This document shows positions 1 through 8,500 of a DNA stretch of 17,535 nt, in pieces. The stretch comes from CAYUNA01 sp047629355 (lineage in GTDB: Bacteria > Bacteroidota > Bacteroidia > Chitinophagales > Saprospiraceae). The notes below the pieces were generated by a model, which saw nothing but the letters and a program-made list of their open reading frames with translations, was not told the DNA's origin and made no database searches. Both the position numbers and the translations under genes were made by a program. Location of the stretch: contig JBLHWU010000141.1 in assembly GCA_047629355.1 (NCBI GenBank), forward strand, positions 1 to 17,535. The letters are read 5' to 3'. Every line of letters begins with the position of its first letter. The first letter of the stretch is position 1.

Positions 1-2
1 TT

Positions 3-683
3 TCAGCTTTACAACTTAATACAGAAGACCCCTCCGCTAATGCGGTTATTTTTGCGTTTTTATTGGCGTTTTTTTTGTCGTCCATTATCGCGTTTACGTA
101 TGAAAAAACGTCGCGGCAAGTGGCAAGACCTGACTACTTCATTCAAGGAATGGTCTTGATTTCTATCGTGGCCGCTTTGGTTATTATGGCGATTGGCGAC
201 AGTCTTGCGCGTGGATTGGGGATGATTGGAGCCTTGTCGATTATCCGTTTTCGGACGACCTTGCGGAATCCTCGGAACATCACGTTTATGTTTATGGCAA
301 TAGGAACGGGTATTGCGTGTGGTGTTTACGGCTTCACGATTGCGATTATTGGGTCGGTTGGATTTTGCTTTGGCGCATTTTTGTTGAGATTTACTCCATA
401 TAGTCATAAAAATAATTTGGTGGGGACCTTGACGTTTAATTTACCCAAAGAACGGGAACATCTAGACGCTTTAGAAGCAATTTTAAAAAAGCATTGCGAA
501 CGGTCTGTTTTGAAAAATTATCGACTTTTTGCTGGTGAGAAAAAAGCAGATTTATTGAGTTATGAGTATCATTTGAAACTCAAAAAAGAAATGAATGGCT
601 GGGATTTAGGCAATGAAATAAAAGATTTAGAAAATATGCAAGAGGTTCGATTAACGTTTGCAGATACAGCAGAAAGCATATAG
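3..683 (+). CDS. DUF4956 membrane protein, N-terminus outside window
   Basis: The reading frame is open to the left edge (first full codon at position 3), so the gene starts outside the window; a TTG at 63 is only an internal codon of the first membrane segment. The visible 226 residues show a hydrophobic helix at about residues 13-33, a second at about 45-65, the motif ALSIIRFRTTLRNPRN, and two more helices. The basic/arginine motif and helix order match the DUF4956 family, usually about 220-240 residues, so only a short N-terminus should be missing. The C-terminal third (from about residue 140) is soluble and charged. From general knowledge, DUF4956 genes often sit beside VTC-type polyphosphate polymerase genes; such a gene would be upstream, out of view. 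Molecular function is unknown. It ends 12 bp before the adaptor gene and is probably cotranscribed with it and the TolC-like gene. Confidence 0.85.
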   Translation, partial: SALQLNTEDPSANAVIFAFLLAFFLSSIIAFTYEKTSRQVARPDYFIQGMVLISIVAALVIMAIGDSLARGLGMIGALSIIRFRTTLRNPRNITFMFMAIGTGIACGVYGFTIAIIGSVGFCFGAFLLRFTPYSHKNNLVGTLTFNLPKEREHLDALEAILKKHCERSVLKNYRLFAGEKKADLLSYEYHLKLKKEMNGWDLGNEIKDLENMQEVRLTFADTAESI

Positions 684-695
684 GAAAGACGAAAA

Positions 696-1751
696 ATGCA
701 GAAAATGAAAAAAATAAACATTTTATATATAGTCGTGATTGGGGTGTTTTTTTTGCTAATGAAACTGAATGGACAATACGCCAAACACTCGGTGACGTTC
801 TTCGGTTTTGCAGAAAATAAGGAGACGCAAATCAACATGAGTCATCCTGTGGAGGTGCAAAAAATCCATGTTCTTCCTGGTCAAGAAGTTAAAGAAGGCG
901 AGCTATTATTGGAAGTCTCTCATGCCAATGTTGATTTGAAATTGGATAAAGTGAGTTTTGCTCTCGCCGAACTGTCTGCGAAAGAAAAGCTTTGGGCTGC
1001 CGAGTTGCGCTCGAATATCAACCGCATGGAAGCGCAAAAGCTGAATAAATATGACGAAATTCAAGCAAAAATAGAAGGTATCCAAACGGCAATGGAACTC
1101 AATAAATCCTTAATCAAAGATTTGAAAAGCGTAACGATTGCGGCTGATGCTACTGGGAATAAAAACAATCCTAATCAACTTAAAATTGGTCAATTAAAAA
1201 AAGAATTGAACTCGGTTGTTGTGCCCTTAGATATTGAAATTGGGAAGTTAAAAACGGAACTCAACGCTTTGGGCAATCCTTATCAAGTCCAGATGCAGAA
1301 GCTGGAAAACGACCAGAAATATTATGAAGAAGAGCAAGCAAAATTGGCAATTGTCGCACCGACAGATGGTTTGATTGGGAATATTCATGTGAAAAATGCA
1401 GAGAATTTATCTTCGTTTGCGACGCTGATTACTTTTTATGAAGAAAATCCAACGTTGGTGGAAGGATATGTGCACGAAAGTTTGATTTTGCAAGTAGCTT
1501 TGGGTGATGAAATCGAGGTGGTTTCAAGTCTGCACCCTGACCACAAATGTGTGGGTAAAGTAGTGGGCTTGGGGTCTCGAATTGTAGAAGTGCCGGAGCG
1601 TTTGCGGAAGATTACGGATTTTAAAACGTATGGACGAGAGGTGTTGATTTCTATTCCAAAAGAAAATTATTTTTTGCAAAAAGAAAAGGTGGTACTGAAT
1701 GTGATTGGGTCGGATGTGAAGAGGAATACTTTTTTGTCAATGTTTGAATAA
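696..1751 (+). CDS. HlyD/EmrA-type periplasmic adaptor (membrane fusion protein)
   Basis: The product has 351 residues: one N-terminal membrane anchor (about residues 7-23, KINILYIVVIGVFFLLM), a first lipoyl half-motif at about 48-70 (VEVQKIHVLPGQEVKEGELL), a helical hairpin rich in K/E/L at about 75-215, the second lipoyl half at about 218-245 (LAIVAPTDGLIGNIHV), and a beta-barrel-like C-terminus. This is the architecture of periplasmic adaptors that bridge an inner-membrane transporter and a TolC-type channel. The start at 696 follows a GGAAAGA stretch 12 bp after the preceding stop; Met at 705 is an alternative. No ABC, MFS or RND pump is encoded in the visible operon; the neighbours are a DUF4956 membrane protein upstream and a TolC-family gene downstream. 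Transported substrate unknown. Confidence 0.85.
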   Translation: MQKMKKINILYIVVIGVFFLLMKLNGQYAKHSVTFFGFAENKETQINMSHPVEVQKIHVLPGQEVKEGELLLEVSHANVDLKLDKVSFALAELSAKEKLWAAELRSNINRMEAQKLNKYDEIQAKIEGIQTAMELNKSLIKDLKSVTIAADATGNKNNPNQLKIGQLKKELNSVVVPLDIEIGKLKTELNALGNPYQVQMQKLENDQKYYEEEQAKLAIVAPTDGLIGNIHVKNAENLSSFATLITFYEENPTLVEGYVHESLILQVALGDEIEVVSSLHPDHKCVGKVVGLGSRIVEVPERLRKITDFKTYGREVLISIPKENYFLQKEKVVLNVIGSDVKRNTFLSMFE

Positions 1752-1757
1752 ATAACG

Positions 1758-2230
1758 ATGAAATACCAATTATTCGAAAAAGCCATCTACGCGGATGATG
1801 ACGTAATGTATTTCGGCGGTGTCTATGATGATGGAAATATGGAGCGTGTGAATGCTCATTTTTCTGATTCGAATGAAGCTGAATTGGGTACTTCTATTTT
1901 GAATCAACCAATTTAGAAGAAGCGGAAGCAATAAAAAAGACATTAGAAATCAAGCGGCTGCGAGTGATGAATGAGGGCTTGCCTATGTTTCTTTTTGATG
2001 ATTCATCGAATGATTTAAATACGCATTTTTTTGAATCAGGGAATTTTGAACAATTAGCTGCTTTGTTTGAAAAAGAATTTGATTTTGAATTGATACGCAC
2101 CAATCGTTTGTTCGTCATCGAAATTGGTGGTGATGATTTTTGGATTTCTCAGACAGCAAGCGACGAATTAATGGAAAGAATCCAAACTCTTTTGGGTATT
2201 TATTTTTACGAAATTAAAGAGATTGATTGA
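1758..2230 (+). pseudogene. unknown protein, reading frame broken by a -1 shift near 1886
   Basis: An ATG at 1758, 6 bp after the adaptor stop, opens a frame that ends at TAG 1914-1916 (52 residues). A second frame, open from 1883 to TGA 2228-2230, continues with convincing coding character; the only start candidates within it are GTG 1964 and ATG 1967. Adding one G to the GGG at 1886-1888 joins the halves into a 157-residue product reading ...NEAELGYFYFESTNLEEA. This suggests a one-base deletion or sequencing error in a homopolymer rather than two genes. The joined protein is acidic, lacks a signal peptide or membrane segment, and I do not recognise the family. It ends 5 bp before the TolC-like ATG, so it belongs to the operon and probably was a cytoplasmic accessory protein. 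Confidence 0.7.
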
Positions 2231-2235
2231 AGCGT

Positions 2236-3477
2236 ATGAAACAGATTTTGACTATATTTTTTTATGCTATTTTTCTTCATTCTGGAACCACTCAAACGGT
2301 CTTATCTTCTTCTGATTTTTTGAAAAATGCGCAGTCCGAAACTGCTATTTCCTATCAACAACAAAAGGTCGATTTGTTACAAAATGGTACTTACAAAATT
2401 CCAGTAATTGATAAGTTAGAATTCCGAACGCAGACCGACGAGAATGAATGGAAACAGCAAGAATATCGCGTCCGTATGAGTCCATCGGGACTAAAAGAAC
2501 GTAAAGAATACCAAAATTTTCATCAGTCCGAGATAGATTTTGCAGCAACGGAAGAACGAGGAATTTTACAAGATGTACTCATTAATCGCTATAATTTACT
2601 GGTGGATTGGCAAGATTTGAGGCAATCATTGACTTTGCTAAGGCAGCAAGAATTGGTCATCGAAGACCGAATTATGGTTTTCAAACGACAGGCCTTGACC
2701 GTAGATTTTGATATTGCCAATTTGATTGATGCGGAAGATGTTTTGCATAAAATTCAGCAAGATATTTTGAAAAAAGAGTTGGAGGAAAAGCGGACGGAAA
2801 ATTTTGTCAAAAGAGATTTAAACCTGACTGCTGACGTTCAATTGGATAGGACGAATTGGGTGACTTTTTCCAATTTAAAAACAGCAGTTGCGGATTTAAA
2901 AATACCCATTTCTACTCATCCAAATCTGGTGCAACGACAATCCAAAATCGCCCTCATCAATGCCGAAGAACAGCTCGAAATTGCCCGCAATCAGCAGTGG
3001 TTTGATTTTGTTGAAACGCGCTATAAAAATGACGATAAAAATCCAGTCGAGAACGAATTTTCCATCGGCGTCGGTATTCGCATTCCTTTTAAAAACCAAA
3101 TGCAGTTGGATTTAAATGAATTAGCTTTAGACCGTTTGGAAGAGCAAAACAGTTTGAATTTGAAAACGGTGAAATTGACAGACAATATTGAAGAGATTCA
3201 AGAAAGGTTGACTTTACTTTTTCAGCAACATGACCAAATTACGGAGCAAATGCAGGAAAGTCAAGCACTATTTTCGCTCGACCAATTTACAAAGACAGGC
3301 AATGTGAATCCGTTGACATTGCTTAAAATTCAAGAAAATTTATTGAAACGACAAGCCAGTTTGCAAAAACTAGAAGCGCAAGCATTTGAATATTATATTG
3401 ATTTGTTAGATTGGACGGGTAGGGTAGTGGCGTTGCCGTTGCGGAATTATTTGCAGTGGGATTTTGCGGAATTTTGA
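2236..3477 (+). CDS. TolC-family outer membrane factor
   Basis: The product has about 413 residues from ATG 2236 (an in-frame TTG at 2227 is possible but overlaps the previous stop). The first 20 or so residues (MKQILTIFFYAIFLHSGTTQ) form a signal peptide. The rest is mostly amphipathic helix with two internally similar halves, typical of the TolC/OEP family: a helical region at about 70-200, a beta segment near FSIGVGIRIPF (about residue 278), then a second long helical region and the closing helix LLKIQENLLKRQASLQKLEA. The length is at the short end for the family. Together with the adaptor gene upstream it would form the outer-membrane half of a trans-envelope export route. It is followed by a hairpin (3508-3548) and the convergent rsmG gene. 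Confidence 0.82.
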   Translation: MKQILTIFFYAIFLHSGTTQTVLSSSDFLKNAQSETAISYQQQKVDLLQNGTYKIPVIDKLEFRTQTDENEWKQQEYRVRMSPSGLKERKEYQNFHQSEIDFAATEERGILQDVLINRYNLLVDWQDLRQSLTLLRQQELVIEDRIMVFKRQALTVDFDIANLIDAEDVLHKIQQDILKKELEEKRTENFVKRDLNLTADVQLDRTNWVTFSNLKTAVADLKIPISTHPNLVQRQSKIALINAEEQLEIARNQQWFDFVETRYKNDDKNPVENEFSIGVGIRIPFKNQMQLDLNELALDRLEEQNSLNLKTVKLTDNIEEIQERLTLLFQQHDQITEQMQESQALFSLDQFTKTGNVNPLTLLKIQENLLKRQASLQKLEAQAFEYYIDLLDWTGRVVALPLRNYLQWDFAEF

Positions 3478-3507
3478 GTAGATTTTTAGAAAGTTAGAAA
3501 GTTAGAA

Positions 3508-3548
3508 ATTTGGATATTTAGAGAGCCGAAGCATCTAAATATCCAAAT
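3508..3548. terminator. bidirectional hairpin between tolC-like gene and rsmG
   Basis: Perfect 15-bp arms ATTTGGATATTTAGA (3508-3522) and TCTAAATATCCAAAT (3534-3548) enclose an 11-nt loop. The hairpin lies 30 bp after the tolC-like stop and 8 bp from the end of rsmG, so it can serve both convergent transcripts. It is A/T-rich and lacks a long U-tract. Just before it, GTTAGAAA-type 8-mers repeat (about 3486-3508). Confidence 0.65.
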
Positions 3549-3555
3549 ATCCGTT

Positions 3556-4185
3556 TTACCCTTGCAAATAAACCACATATTTTTCCTCAAAATAGTCTTC
3601 TTTAAAGAAATCCTGAATGCGGTATTTCTCCACATAATTTCCTTTCGGCAATAGCTTCAATTCTTTCGTCAAATCTCCACCTTTCAAGGTCAACAACCCA
3701 TTTGGAAGAGCATGTTGGTGCTCTTTTTTAAACAAACGAAGCGTCCAGTTATGCAATTTATCAATACTCGCCACCGCTCGACAAGCCACGAAATCGTAGC
3801 GTTTATTCTTAATTTCTTCCGCCCGCATTTGCTCTGCTTTCACATTTTTCAAACCTAAAGCATCGATGATTTCTTGCACCACCCGAATTTTTTTTGCAGT
3901 GCCATCCACTAAGTGAAAATTGACATCTGGATAAAAAATCGCCAAAGGAATGCCTGGAAATCCACCTCCGGTACCTAAATCTAAAATATCCGCGCCCGAC
4001 CGAAACCGAACGATAGGAATGAGGGACAAAGAATGCAAAATGTGTCGTCCTTCGATATTGTCCACATCTTTGCGGGAAATGACGTTGATTTTCGCGTTCC
4101 ACTCTTTGTACAATTGAGGCAGTCGCGCCAATTGTTCGAGTTGCATTTCCGTTAAATCAGGAAAGTATTTTTTTAAAATATCCAT
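3556..4185 (-). CDS. rsmG: 16S rRNA (guanine-N7) methyltransferase RsmG
   Basis: The 209-residue product is a typical full-length RsmG/GidB. It uses S-adenosylmethionine to methylate N7 of a conserved guanine in the 530 loop of 16S rRNA. The SAM-binding motif LDLGTGGGFPG is at residues 68-78; the N-terminal part carries the family pattern YKEWNAKINVISRKD followed by RHILHSL (about 47-53), and the segment VACRAVASIDKL is also typical. The ATG at 4185 lies 10 bp after the stop of the upstream flippase-like gene on the same strand, so the two are probably one transcript. No defect is visible. Confidence 0.95.
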   Translation of the reverse strand: MDILKKYFPDLTEMQLEQLARLPQLYKEWNAKINVISRKDVDNIEGRHILHSLSLIPIVRFRSGADILDLGTGGGFPGIPLAIFYPDVNFHLVDGTAKKIRVVQEIIDALGLKNVKAEQMRAEEIKNKRYDFVACRAVASIDKLHNWTLRLFKKEHQHALPNGLLTLKGGDLTKELKLLPKGNYVEKYRIQDFFKEDYFEEKYVVYLQG

Positions 4186-4195
4186 AAATTACAAG

Positions 4196-5296
4196 CTACT
4201 TTTTCGTTCTATTATTCAGCCGCTGCCGAATCCAATTAGGAATAATAATTGCGCCAATGAGCAAGTACGAATAATACGTCATTACCCGCCAAATCGTTGC
4301 AATAATTGTTGCACTTGTTGCATTGCTCACATAATCTGCCACGAAGGGGTTAAAGAGTCCTTCCACAAATCCTGCACCGCCTGGTGTTGGACTAAAAGCA
4401 ATGATAATAAACATCGTTTCGAGTCGTCCATAAAGGCTAAATTGTGTCCAAAAATCTGTAGAAACGTTATTGGCTAAAGCAATTATTAAGCAATTTAGTA
4501 ATAAAAATCTACAGGACCAAGCCGTTGCCGTTGCGCCAAATGCACCAAGGTGAAATTGCCAATCTTTACGCTTCATTTCTTTAGAAGCGATGACCATTTC
4601 ATTGCCCAAGTCGATTGCTTTTTGTCGAAATTTTCGAAAGAATTTTATTCTCGTTGCACCGACCAAAAAACGTTTTAGTTGCACAGGATTGATGAATAAG
4701 CCATAATAAAAGGCAAAGCCATACGTCGCCATTAGCGCATACGCCGTAAGGAAAGCATAGCCCCAACCATCAAGCATTATCCAGGAAGTCAATTCTGGTC
4801 GAATCATTGTTGGACCAATAAAAAAAAGCAAAATGGGCAAGGTTCCTACAAAAAAAATAGTGTCTAAAACAACTGTATATAGGATAATCGTTGCCGTTCT
4901 TGCAGAAGAAATATTTTCTTGTGATAAGATAAAAAATGCCACCGCTGACCCGCCAACACTCGTAGGCGTGACAGCAGAACTAAATTCCCAAATAAAAATC
5001 AATTCCACACATTTTTTCCAAGTAAATTGTCCTTCTGAAAGAATTCTCAATCGCGTTGCATAAGCGATGTGCCGCAATACCAACAAAGAAGTTGAAAGAC
5101 CAATCCAAAACCACGCGTGACTCGTCCACTGAATCTCATTAAAATCTTCTGGATTGAATTCTTTGAAAAACAAATACACGACCACTGCGACGCCTATTAA
5201 AATTGGAAAAACGATACGTGAAGTTCGGATAGAACGCAACACTTTCTGCTGGTCTTTCGTAAATTCGTCTAACGGTTCTATCTTTTTATTGGTCAT
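4196..5296 (-). CDS. flippase-like / UPF0104 (LPG synthase TM-domain) membrane protein
   Basis: The 366-residue product has about eight hydrophobic segments, starting at about residues 29-45 (IVFPILIGVAVVVYLFF), and the two glycine motifs of the family: PTSVGGSAVAFFIL (about 111-124) and SPTPGGAGFVEG (about 300-312). These match the membrane domain found in MprF/AglD and in the UPF0104/YbhN family. Members lacking the soluble synthase domain, as here, are thought to move or handle lipids, but the substrate is not evident. The short N-terminus is charged and cytoplasmic. It is the first gene of a pair with rsmG, with its own promoter at 5321-5349 and insulated from porW by the terminator at 5501-5535. 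Confidence 0.85.
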   Translation of the reverse strand: MTNKKIEPLDEFTKDQQKVLRSIRTSRIVFPILIGVAVVVYLFFKEFNPEDFNEIQWTSHAWFWIGLSTSLLVLRHIAYATRLRILSEGQFTWKKCVELIFIWEFSSAVTPTSVGGSAVAFFILSQENISSARTATIILYTVVLDTIFFVGTLPILLFFIGPTMIRPELTSWIMLDGWGYAFLTAYALMATYGFAFYYGLFINPVQLKRFLVGATRIKFFRKFRQKAIDLGNEMVIASKEMKRKDWQFHLGAFGATATAWSCRFLLLNCLIIALANNVSTDFWTQFSLYGRLETMFIIIAFSPTPGGAGFVEGLFNPFVADYVSNATSATIIATIWRVMTYYSYLLIGAIIIPNWIRQRLNNRTKK

Positions 5297-5320
5297 AAAT
5301 TAAATTCGTGCAAAGAACCG

Positions 5321-5349
5321 CAAAAGTACACCTTCCCTTAGATTCTCAA
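5321..5349 (-). promoter_or_regulatory. Bacteroidota-type promoter for the flippase-like gene/rsmG
   Basis: Read on the minus strand, TTG (complement of 5347-5349) is followed after 18 bp by TACTTTTG (complement of 5321-5328), matching the TTG...TAnnTTTG consensus of the Bacteroidota primary sigma factor. The expected transcript start near 5315 would leave a leader of about 18 nt before the ATG at 5296. Confidence 0.6.
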
Positions 5350-5400
5350 TCATTTAGGAGGGATTAAATGCGATTGAATTAAGGAATTTTAAAGGTTTTT

Positions 5401-5480
5401 CCCAAGTGGTGGGTTCCGCCCACTTCTTGGGTTTTACTTTACGCTTTAAGCGAAACCGAATAGGTGGGCAAAACCCACCG
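5401..5480. repeat. nested GGTGGG/CCCACC hairpin repeat
   Basis: Two hairpins lie back to back. CCCAAGTGGTGGG (5401-5413) pairs with CCCACTTCTTGGG (5419-5431; 11 of 13 positions), and GGTGGGCAAAACCCACC (5463-5479) folds on itself. In addition the whole 20-bp segment at 5404-5423 is similar (about 17/20) to the complement of the segment at about 5464-5484, so the region can also form one larger inverted structure. G/C content is well above the flanks, which suggests an inserted palindromic repeat unit between the porW terminator and the downstream promoter. Confidence 0.55.
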
Positions 5481-5500
5481 CTTCAGAAGGACACAACAAA

Positions 5501-5535
5501 AAATGAGTCATCTCAACTTCTGAGATGACTCATTT
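5501..5535 (-). terminator. intrinsic terminator of porW
   Basis: Perfect 15-bp arms AAATGAGTCATCTCA (5501-5515) and TGAGATGACTCATTT (5521-5535) with a 5-nt loop. On the minus strand the second arm runs into a T-rich tract, as expected 43 bp after the porW stop codon. The plus strand also carries a T-run after the stem, so it can work in both directions. Confidence 0.85.
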
Positions 5536-5578
5536 TTTTATCAATTAGCCAATTAGTAAAATCAACCAATCAACCAAT

Positions 5579-8500
5579 TTAATCCGTATAATATAAATTG
5601 AAAAATTCATCATACCCGGCTAACGTCTTCTCTTTCAAAATAGTCCGATAATTGTTTTGTGTTACTGGATATACCGTATATTTCATACCTGGCAAAAAGT
5701 CGCCGCTGTTCTTTTGAATGCCCTCAAAATAGGTCATGGCATCCTTCATTTTTTTGTAACGACGAATTACAATCATTGGAATTTTCTCATCTGCACCGCC
5801 AAGGAAAATATTGGAAATCCGCAATTTATCCAAGTTGTGGTATTTTCGATTGTAATCTGAAACGCCAATTTTAGCATCATTCATACTCGCATCTTTGTCC
5901 AAAATGACGAGCATATAGTGCAACTTATTTTCTTCAAAAGTATACAAACTTACGTCGCCCTCCTCTCCTTTTGCATTCGCACGTTCTTGACCTGGTCCAC
6001 TTGCTTGTTTTGCACCTAATAAACGTAGCATATCCCGCGCGCGTATTTGTTCTGGCGTCTCTGGATATTTTGCCATGACATCTTTCAAGCCTGCAATATA
6101 ACTTTCACGTCCTTTTAAATTACCTGAAATCATCGCACTTAATAAGGCAAAGCGCGGCTGCAACGGATTGGTTGCTCCAAATTGCTCTGCGACTTTCAAA
6201 ATCCGCTCATTCGCAATCTGATATTTTTTTTGCGTAAAGGCATCATAAGTCTCTTCATAATACACTTGCAATTGCCGCTCATTACTCAAAATTTGCTTGA
6301 TGTAGCTTGGGTCTTTAATCAATTGAGCGTAGGTAGAATTTGGATATTCATTGATGATTTTATCTCCGTATAGCTTCATTTTCGCTGAATTGTTCAACTG
6401 CTTATACGATAGATAAAGCATATAATAAGCATCCAATTGGTATTCCGTTTCCGGGTAGCGTTTGGTTAAATCTTCCAAACGTTCCGTTGCTTTTCCATAA
6501 TTTTGCAAACGGTCACGGAATAAGCCGCCCAAGGCAAAAAGGGCATCTTCAATTTGCTTATTTGCCGCAGCTTTTTCTTCTGGAGAATTAGGTAAACCCG
6601 CCAATATTTTAGCCACATCGTCTTCGCTTAAATTCTCCGCAACAATTTCTTCGGCAGCTTCTTTGTCGTTGCCAAAAGTGGCTGCACTTGACCGTCGCCA
6701 GTTGTCGGAAAGGTCGCGCGCGCCCCATTGTCGCTCAAAATCCCGCTTACTTTTTTTCAAATCAGAAGGATCGCCGTAGGCAAAAAAGCTACTGCCACCA
6801 CCAGTGGTTACGATGCCTCTTGAACTTCCATTTCCTCGAGCTGTTTGTCCTCCAGAACGATTTAGTGAAATCCCACTGGTACTTGCACCAGCCGAACCTT
6901 TAGTAGCGATTTTTTTCCGTAACTCATTCTGTTTTGTTTCCCAAGCAATCTTTGCCCGTGCTTCCTCATCTCGTTTTTGCTTGATTCTTGCCGCTACTTT
7001 CGCCTTTTCATCATCTGGTAATTCGCTGATGCGCAATAAGCTATCCTGTGTTTCCACAATGATAATATTGGCAGCAATATCTGTCAGATTATTATTTAAA
7101 TTATTGATTGTGCTCCACCGGTCATCTGTTTTTGCCATCAATTGGAAAGTTGAATCGTAATAAGTTTTGGCAAAAACATAATCTTCATCTTCATAAAATA
7201 AGTCACCGAGCATCAAGTAGGCTTCCGTTTTTTGATTGACATTTTTGATGCTGTTCCAAGCCGACTGCCGCAAATTCGCAATTGCTTCTGTACGGTTGCC
7301 TTCACTCAATGAAATATCTGCTAGTGCAAAATAGATTGCATCTTTGAATTCTTCATTTTTAAGGTCCTTCAACATTCGCTTCAAATTCCGTTTTGCCTCT
7401 GTAGAAGTTCCGCGCCCCGTTTTCCAAGAAGTCGTTGCCAATTTTAAACGAGCATTGAATTCCATTTCATACGCTGGGTGAAATTTGATAGCTTGCTCAT
7501 AAGCCACTGCAGCTGCTGCACTATTTTTCAAACGTTGATTGATTTGACCAATAATAAACGATACCCGTGCTTTCAATTGTCTATCGTTAGATTTTTCTAA
7601 AATTTGACTCAACATTGGCAATGCTTGCTCATATTTCTTTTGATTTAAATAAAAATGTGCTTTCACTTCTGACAACTGTTCTTTAATATCTTCAAATGTC
7701 GTCGGATTCTCAGACAATTGGTTCATCATGCGCTCTGCCATCGTGTAATTATCTCGCTCAATATACGTGCGCGCCAACCATAAAATACCTTCTTGATAAG
7801 CAGGTCGGTGTTTCAAAAAGTAGGCATCAGGCTTACCATTCTGTACTTCTGGCGTTAAATTTCCAAGGCGAATCGTTTTTGGCGCAGCAATATCGTCCTC
7901 ATCAATTTTTGGTAATTTTGGATCTTCTTTTTTCTTATCGTCTTCTTTTTTCGTCGTCGTTTTTGGAGGCAATTTTTTACCTTTTTTTCGAGCCTTCTTG
8001 CGTTTCGCTATTTCTTTCTTCTTCGCTTTACGCTCTTTTTCGCGTACTTTTTTCTTCTTCTTTGCTTCTTTGACACGTTGCTTTTTGGTCAACTTCTTCT
8101 TTCCATTTTTATCAACCATTACACCTCTCTTCCCGTTTTTTTTGCGCTTGTTAGACGCAACATCTTTCTTTCGCATAGAGTTTGGACTAAATTCATCGGT
8201 CATGTACAACAAGGTCGCTTCTGCTGATTCATAGTCTTTTTTCAAATACTGCGCCTGTGCCATCATCAAATATCCATCGTCCGCCCAATGACTCGCCCGG
8301 TGCAATTCAATCATAATCGACACCTTTTCAATTGCCTTATCCATCTGCTCGTAATGTGCTTGCGGATTGTCAATCTCTGTGTATTGCCATATCGGCAATA
8401 CCTTATTGTAGTTGTCGGTGTACTGCTCGTTCATCGCTGCAAAGGTCTCATCCATGATGACGCCTGCATTGAAGTAGTAGTTAAATTCAGACGTGGTGTC

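Noticed and set aside
60..407. 115-codon minus-strand frame
   Set aside because: Fully antisense to the DUF4956 gene, with low-complexity basic/polar composition typical of a shadow frame.
3809..4102. 97-codon second frame inside rsmG
   Set aside because: Same strand, shifted frame of a clear RsmG; composition is not protein-like.
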